Shown piece after piece: positions 61,266-64,000 of a stretch of 64,000 bases of DNA. The position numbers and the translations under genes were made by a program. The stretch's first letter is position 1. Each line of letters begins with the position of its first letter. The notes beneath the pieces were generated by a model. It was not told where the DNA came from and searched no databases. It saw nothing but the letters and a program-made list of their open reading frames with translations. Source of the stretch: Fluviibacter sp039805725 (lineage in GTDB: Bacteria > Pseudomonadota > Gammaproteobacteria > Burkholderiales > Rhodocyclaceae); assembly GCA_039805725.1 (NCBI GenBank), contig JBDLTT010000040.1, forward strand, positions 1-64,000, given 5' to 3'.

Positions 61266-61300
61266 GAAAAACCGGCGCAGACTCCCGCGCCGGTTTCTCT
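61266..61300 (-). terminator. Terminator between acs and the sensor operon
   Basis: ACCGGCGC and GCGCCGGT enclose an eight-base loop, with flanking AGAGAAA and TTTTTCTCTTT when read on the minus strand. It lies about 120 bases after the acs stop and 30 bases upstream of the first sensor-operon gene, and should uncouple the two. Confidence 0.75.
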
Positions 61301-61388
61301 GTCAATCATTGGCTGATTTCTGATGATCAGCTCAAAATCCGGCTTTCACCGGTGTCGCGAGCCACCCTCCTCCTGAATGATCGCGACG

Positions 61389-61410
61389 GGAGCGCCGGTA
61401 CCGGCGCTCC
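61389..61410. repeat. 22-bp perfect palindrome just after acs
   Basis: GGAGCGCCGGT is followed immediately by its exact reverse complement. It sits nine bases past the acs stop. With no loop it can form a cruciform or a small-loop RNA hairpin with no T tract, so it may protect the acs 3' end or be a protein site. Confidence 0.7.
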
Positions 61411-61419
61411 TGATCCCGC

Positions 61420-63375
61420 TTAGCCCTTGAGCTGCTCAAGGATATGCGGGTTTTCCAGCGTCGAGGTATCTTGCGTGACTTCCTCACCCTTAGCCAGGGA
61501 GCGGAGCAGACGACGCATGATCTTGCCCGAACGGGTCTTCGGCAGGTTCTCACCAAAGCGGATGTCTTTCGGCTTGGCGATCGGACCGATTTCCTTACCT
61601 ACCCAATCCGACAGTTCCTTGATGACCTTCTTGGCTTCATCTCCGGTCGGGCGCGAACCCTTCAGCACGACAAACGCCACAATCGCTTCACCGGTCAGAT
61701 CATCCGGACGGCCGACCACCGCAGCTTCGGCCACCAGCGGATTTGCCACCAGCGCCGATTCGATTTCCATGGTGCCCATACGGTGACCCGACACGTTCAG
61801 TACGTCATCGATACGACCGGTAATGGTGAAGTAACCATTTTCGGCATCACGGATAGCGCCGTCACCGGCCAGATACAGCTTGCCACCCAGATCTTCCGGG
61901 AAGTACGACTTCTTGAATCGATCAGGATCGCCCCAGACCATACGAATCATCGACGGCCAAGGCTTCTTCACGACCAGGATACCGCCCTGACCCCATGGCA
62001 CTTCGTTGCCGGTCTCGTCGACCACGGCGGCCTGGATGCCCGGGAACGGCAGCGTGCACGAACCCGGCACCAGCGGCGTTGCACCCGGCATCGGGGTGAT
62101 CATGTGACCACCGGTTTCGGTCTGCCAGAAGGTATCGACGATCGGGCAGCGGCCGCCACCCACGTTCTCGTAGTACCACTCCCAGGCGGCCGGGTTGATC
62201 GGCTCACCGACCGAACCCATCAAGCGCAAGCTCGACAGATCATACTTCTTCGGATGGATCGCCGGATCAGCATCGGCCGCCTTGATCAGCGAACGGATGG
62301 CGGTCGGCGCGGTGTAGAAAATATTAACCTTGTGCTTCTGAATCATGTCCCAGAAACGGCCGGCGTTCGGATAGGTCGGCACGCCTTCAAACACGACTTC
62401 GGTACCACCACACGCCAACGGGCCATAGGTGATATAGGTGTGGCCCGTGACCCAACCGATATCGGCCGTGCACCAGAAGACGTCTTCTTTCTTCAGGTCG
62501 AAGGTGTAGAGCATCGTGAGCATGGCGTGCAGCAGGTAACCGCCCGTCGAGTGCTGAACGCCCTTCGGCTTGCCGGTCGAACCCGAGGTGTAGAGCAGGA
62601 ACAGCGGATGCTCGGCTTCAACCCAGACCGGATCACACTTGTCCGACTGCTTGTCGACCACATCACTGGCCCATACGTCGCGGCCAGCCGTCATATTAAC
62701 TTCGGTACCCGTGCGCTTGAACACCAGCACTTTCTTGCAACCGTCACAGCCACCCATACCAAAAGCTTCATCGGCGATGGCCTTCAGCGGTAACGCCTTA
62801 CCACCACGGAACTGACCGTCGGTGGTCACCAGCACCTTGGCGCCGGCATCTTCGATACGGTCACGCAGCGACTGCGCCGAGAAGCCACCGAACACCACCG
62901 AGTGCGTTGCGCCGATGCGGGCACAGGCTTGCATCGTAGCAATGCCATCAATCGTCATCGGCATGTAAATAATGACGCGATCACCCTTCTGTACACCCAG
63001 CTCCTTCAGTGCGTTGGCAATCTTGCAAACGCGAGCCAGCAGTTCTTTGTAAGTGACTTTGGTCACCTGGCCATCGTCGGCTTCGAAGATGATTGCAACT
63101 TTGTCACCCAGACCTTTTTCGATCTGACGATCCAGACAGTTGTAGGAGGCATTCAGCTTGCCATCAACAAACCAGCCGTAGGTCGGCGCCTTCGACTCGT
63201 CGAGTGTCTTGGTAAACGGGGTTTGCCAGCTTAGTAGTTCCTTAGCGCGCTTGGCCCAGAAACCCTCGTAATCTTTTTCTGCTTCGGCACACAGCGCCTT
63301 GTACCCATCCATGCCCGAAACTGCAGCGTTCTTCACGAAATCCGGGGACGGTTGGTACACCTTGGCATTCGACAT
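61420..63375 (-). CDS. acs: Acetyl-CoA synthetase (AMP-forming)
   Basis: Activates acetate through acetyl-AMP. The 651-aa adenylate-forming enzyme has the phosphate loop LYTSGSTGKPKGVQHSTGG, DIGWVTGHTY, WQTETGGHM, TGRIDDVLNVSGHRMGT and the C-terminal catalytic lysine in KTRSGKIMRR, the site of inhibitory acetylation in Acs of other bacteria. A GAGGAG ribosome site lies 8 bases before the chosen ATG; a 54-codon upstream extension is rejected. Its position next to a CrbS-like kinase suggests control by that system. Confidence 0.98.
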   Translation of the reverse strand: MSNAKVYQPSPDFVKNAAVSGMDGYKALCAEAEKDYEGFWAKRAKELLSWQTPFTKTLDESKAPTYGWFVDGKLNASYNCLDRQIEKGLGDKVAIIFEADDGQVTKVTYKELLARVCKIANALKELGVQKGDRVIIYMPMTIDGIATMQACARIGATHSVVFGGFSAQSLRDRIEDAGAKVLVTTDGQFRGGKALPLKAIADEAFGMGGCDGCKKVLVFKRTGTEVNMTAGRDVWASDVVDKQSDKCDPVWVEAEHPLFLLYTSGSTGKPKGVQHSTGGYLLHAMLTMLYTFDLKKEDVFWCTADIGWVTGHTYITYGPLACGGTEVVFEGVPTYPNAGRFWDMIQKHKVNIFYTAPTAIRSLIKAADADPAIHPKKYDLSSLRLMGSVGEPINPAAWEWYYENVGGGRCPIVDTFWQTETGGHMITPMPGATPLVPGSCTLPFPGIQAAVVDETGNEVPWGQGGILVVKKPWPSMIRMVWGDPDRFKKSYFPEDLGGKLYLAGDGAIRDAENGYFTITGRIDDVLNVSGHRMGTMEIESALVANPLVAEAAVVGRPDDLTGEAIVAFVVLKGSRPTGDEAKKVIKELSDWVGKEIGPIAKPKDIRFGENLPKTRSGKIMRRLLRSLAKGEEVTQDTSTLENPHILEQLKG

Positions 63376-63679
63376 GTTGCATCTCCTCGCTATTGTTAGA
63401 TACTGCCTGGTTACTCCGAGATGCTTCCGCACTTCGGGCCGGCATCTAGGCGCCAGTTGCGGATTTGAGCAACCGGGCCGTACGCTGGGTACGGGATCAT
63501 TTAATGACCTGAGCCTTACACCCTGCTTACACACCAAACCCTTTAATCACGCGGCTTTTATGTGGCGTCGCAGCAATAGCTCGATCGACGCCAAACCACC
63601 GCAAGCGCCGACTTTTTATTACAATTCAACTCACGCCGCGAGCGCCCTACTCAATCATCTTCGCCGTCCGGGAAAAAAC
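63376..63679. promoter_or_regulatory. Divergent acs / fumarase control region
   Basis: 304 bases without a gene. Visible structure: a stem AGATGC / GCATCT around a GC-rich inner part at 63419-63447, in the acs leader, and a small dyad TCATT-T-AATGA at 63497-63507 that could be an operator. I cannot place convincing -35/-10 pairs for either gene. The regulator of acs most likely acts here, but no known binding motif is recognisable. Confidence 0.45.
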
Positions 63680-64000
63680 ATGAGCACGATCAAGCAGGAA
63701 GACTTTATTCAGTCCATCGCCGACGCCTTTCAGTACATTAGCTACTACCACCCCCTGGACTACATCAAAGCCCTGGGCGAAGCCTACAAACGCGAAGAAA
63801 GCCCGGCGGCCAAAGACGCTATTGCCCAGATACTGACCAATTCGCGCATGGCCGCCGAAGGCCACAGACCGATCTGCCAGGATACCGGCATTGCTGTCGT
63901 TTTCCTCAAGGTTGGCCAGAACCTGAAATGGGACGCCACGCTCAGTGTGCAGGAAATGGTCAACGAAGGTGTCCGTCGCGCCTACCTGAACCCGGACAAT
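63680..64000 (+). CDS. Class I fumarate hydratase, N-terminal part only
   Basis: 107 codons of a gene running off the right edge. It starts MSTIKQEDFIQSIADAFQYISYY and contains HRPICQDTGIAVVFLKVGQ, where the cysteine is the first ligand of the oxygen-sensitive [4Fe-4S] cluster of iron-dependent fumarases. The spacing matches the single-chain class I enzyme of about 500 aa. Class I hydro-lyases such as the tartrate dehydratase alpha subunit share this motif, but the N-terminus fits fumarase better. It is divergent from acs, linking two acetate/TCA functions. Confidence 0.85.
   Translation, partial: MSTIKQEDFIQSIADAFQYISYYHPLDYIKALGEAYKREESPAAKDAIAQILTNSRMAAEGHRPICQDTGIAVVFLKVGQNLKWDATLSVQEMVNEGVRRAYLNPDN

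Overview
The window is a continuous stretch of core chromosome from a betaproteobacterium. I base this on the H-NS-type protein ending in a TWTGRGRKPLW motif, on the gene orders nuo / tRNA-Leu / secG / tpiA / glmM / folP / ftsH / rlmE, hrcA / hemH / grpE / dnaK / dnaJ, surE / pcm / nlpD / rpoS, and thrS / infC / rpmI / rplT / pheS / pheT / ihfA / merR / tRNA-Pro, and on the moderately GC-rich codon use. A Rhodocyclales-like relative is my best guess but I cannot prove it. I see no transposase, integrase, phage gene or CRISPR array.

Layout. 1-3.0 kb: start of the complex I operon (nuoA-E, minus strand). 3.0-9.4 kb: tRNA-Leu, secG, tpiA, then the glmM-folP-ftsH-rlmE block. 9.4-19.5 kb: yhbY, greA, carB, carA with a structured leader, dapB, bamE, fur, recN, nadK. 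19.7-25.7 kb: hrcA-hemH-grpE-dnaK-dnaJ, with two sigma32-like promoters. 25.8-31.7 kb: a multi-spanning membrane protein, a periplasmic rhodanese, a 51-codon arfA-like gene, an MFS transporter, cysS, ppiB, lpxH. 31.8-38.7 kb: yccA-type protein, an orphan 96-aa protein, rlmD, an Ala/Pro-repeat lipoprotein, a metallo-beta-lactamase-fold hydrolase, bamC, dapA, a histone-deacetylase-family protein. 38.9-43.7 kb: mltB-type lytic transglycosylase converging on the surE-pcm-nlpD-rpoS block, then an H-NS-family gene. 43.9-51.9 kb: translation block from tRNA-Val down to tRNA-Pro, with infC apparently starting at an AUA codon.

51.9-63.4 kb is the most interesting part. acs (acetyl-CoA synthetase) is followed on the same strand by seven tightly packed genes: a small membrane protein, a symporter-domain sensor histidine kinase of the CrbS type, a receiver-only response regulator, a membrane protein that joins a degenerate histidine kinase to a DEDDh 3'-5' exonuclease, a GlnD-like/DUF294 nucleotidyltransferase, a sodium:solute symporter with its usually separate small subunit fused at the C-terminus, and another small membrane protein. 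In the exonuclease protein the kinase phospho-acceptor histidine is replaced by glutamate, while the rest of that region strongly resembles the true kinase two genes away. I read this as an acetate (or related carboxylate) uptake and sensing module coupled to an uncharacterised nucleotide-processing branch. The window ends inside a divergently oriented class I fumarase gene.
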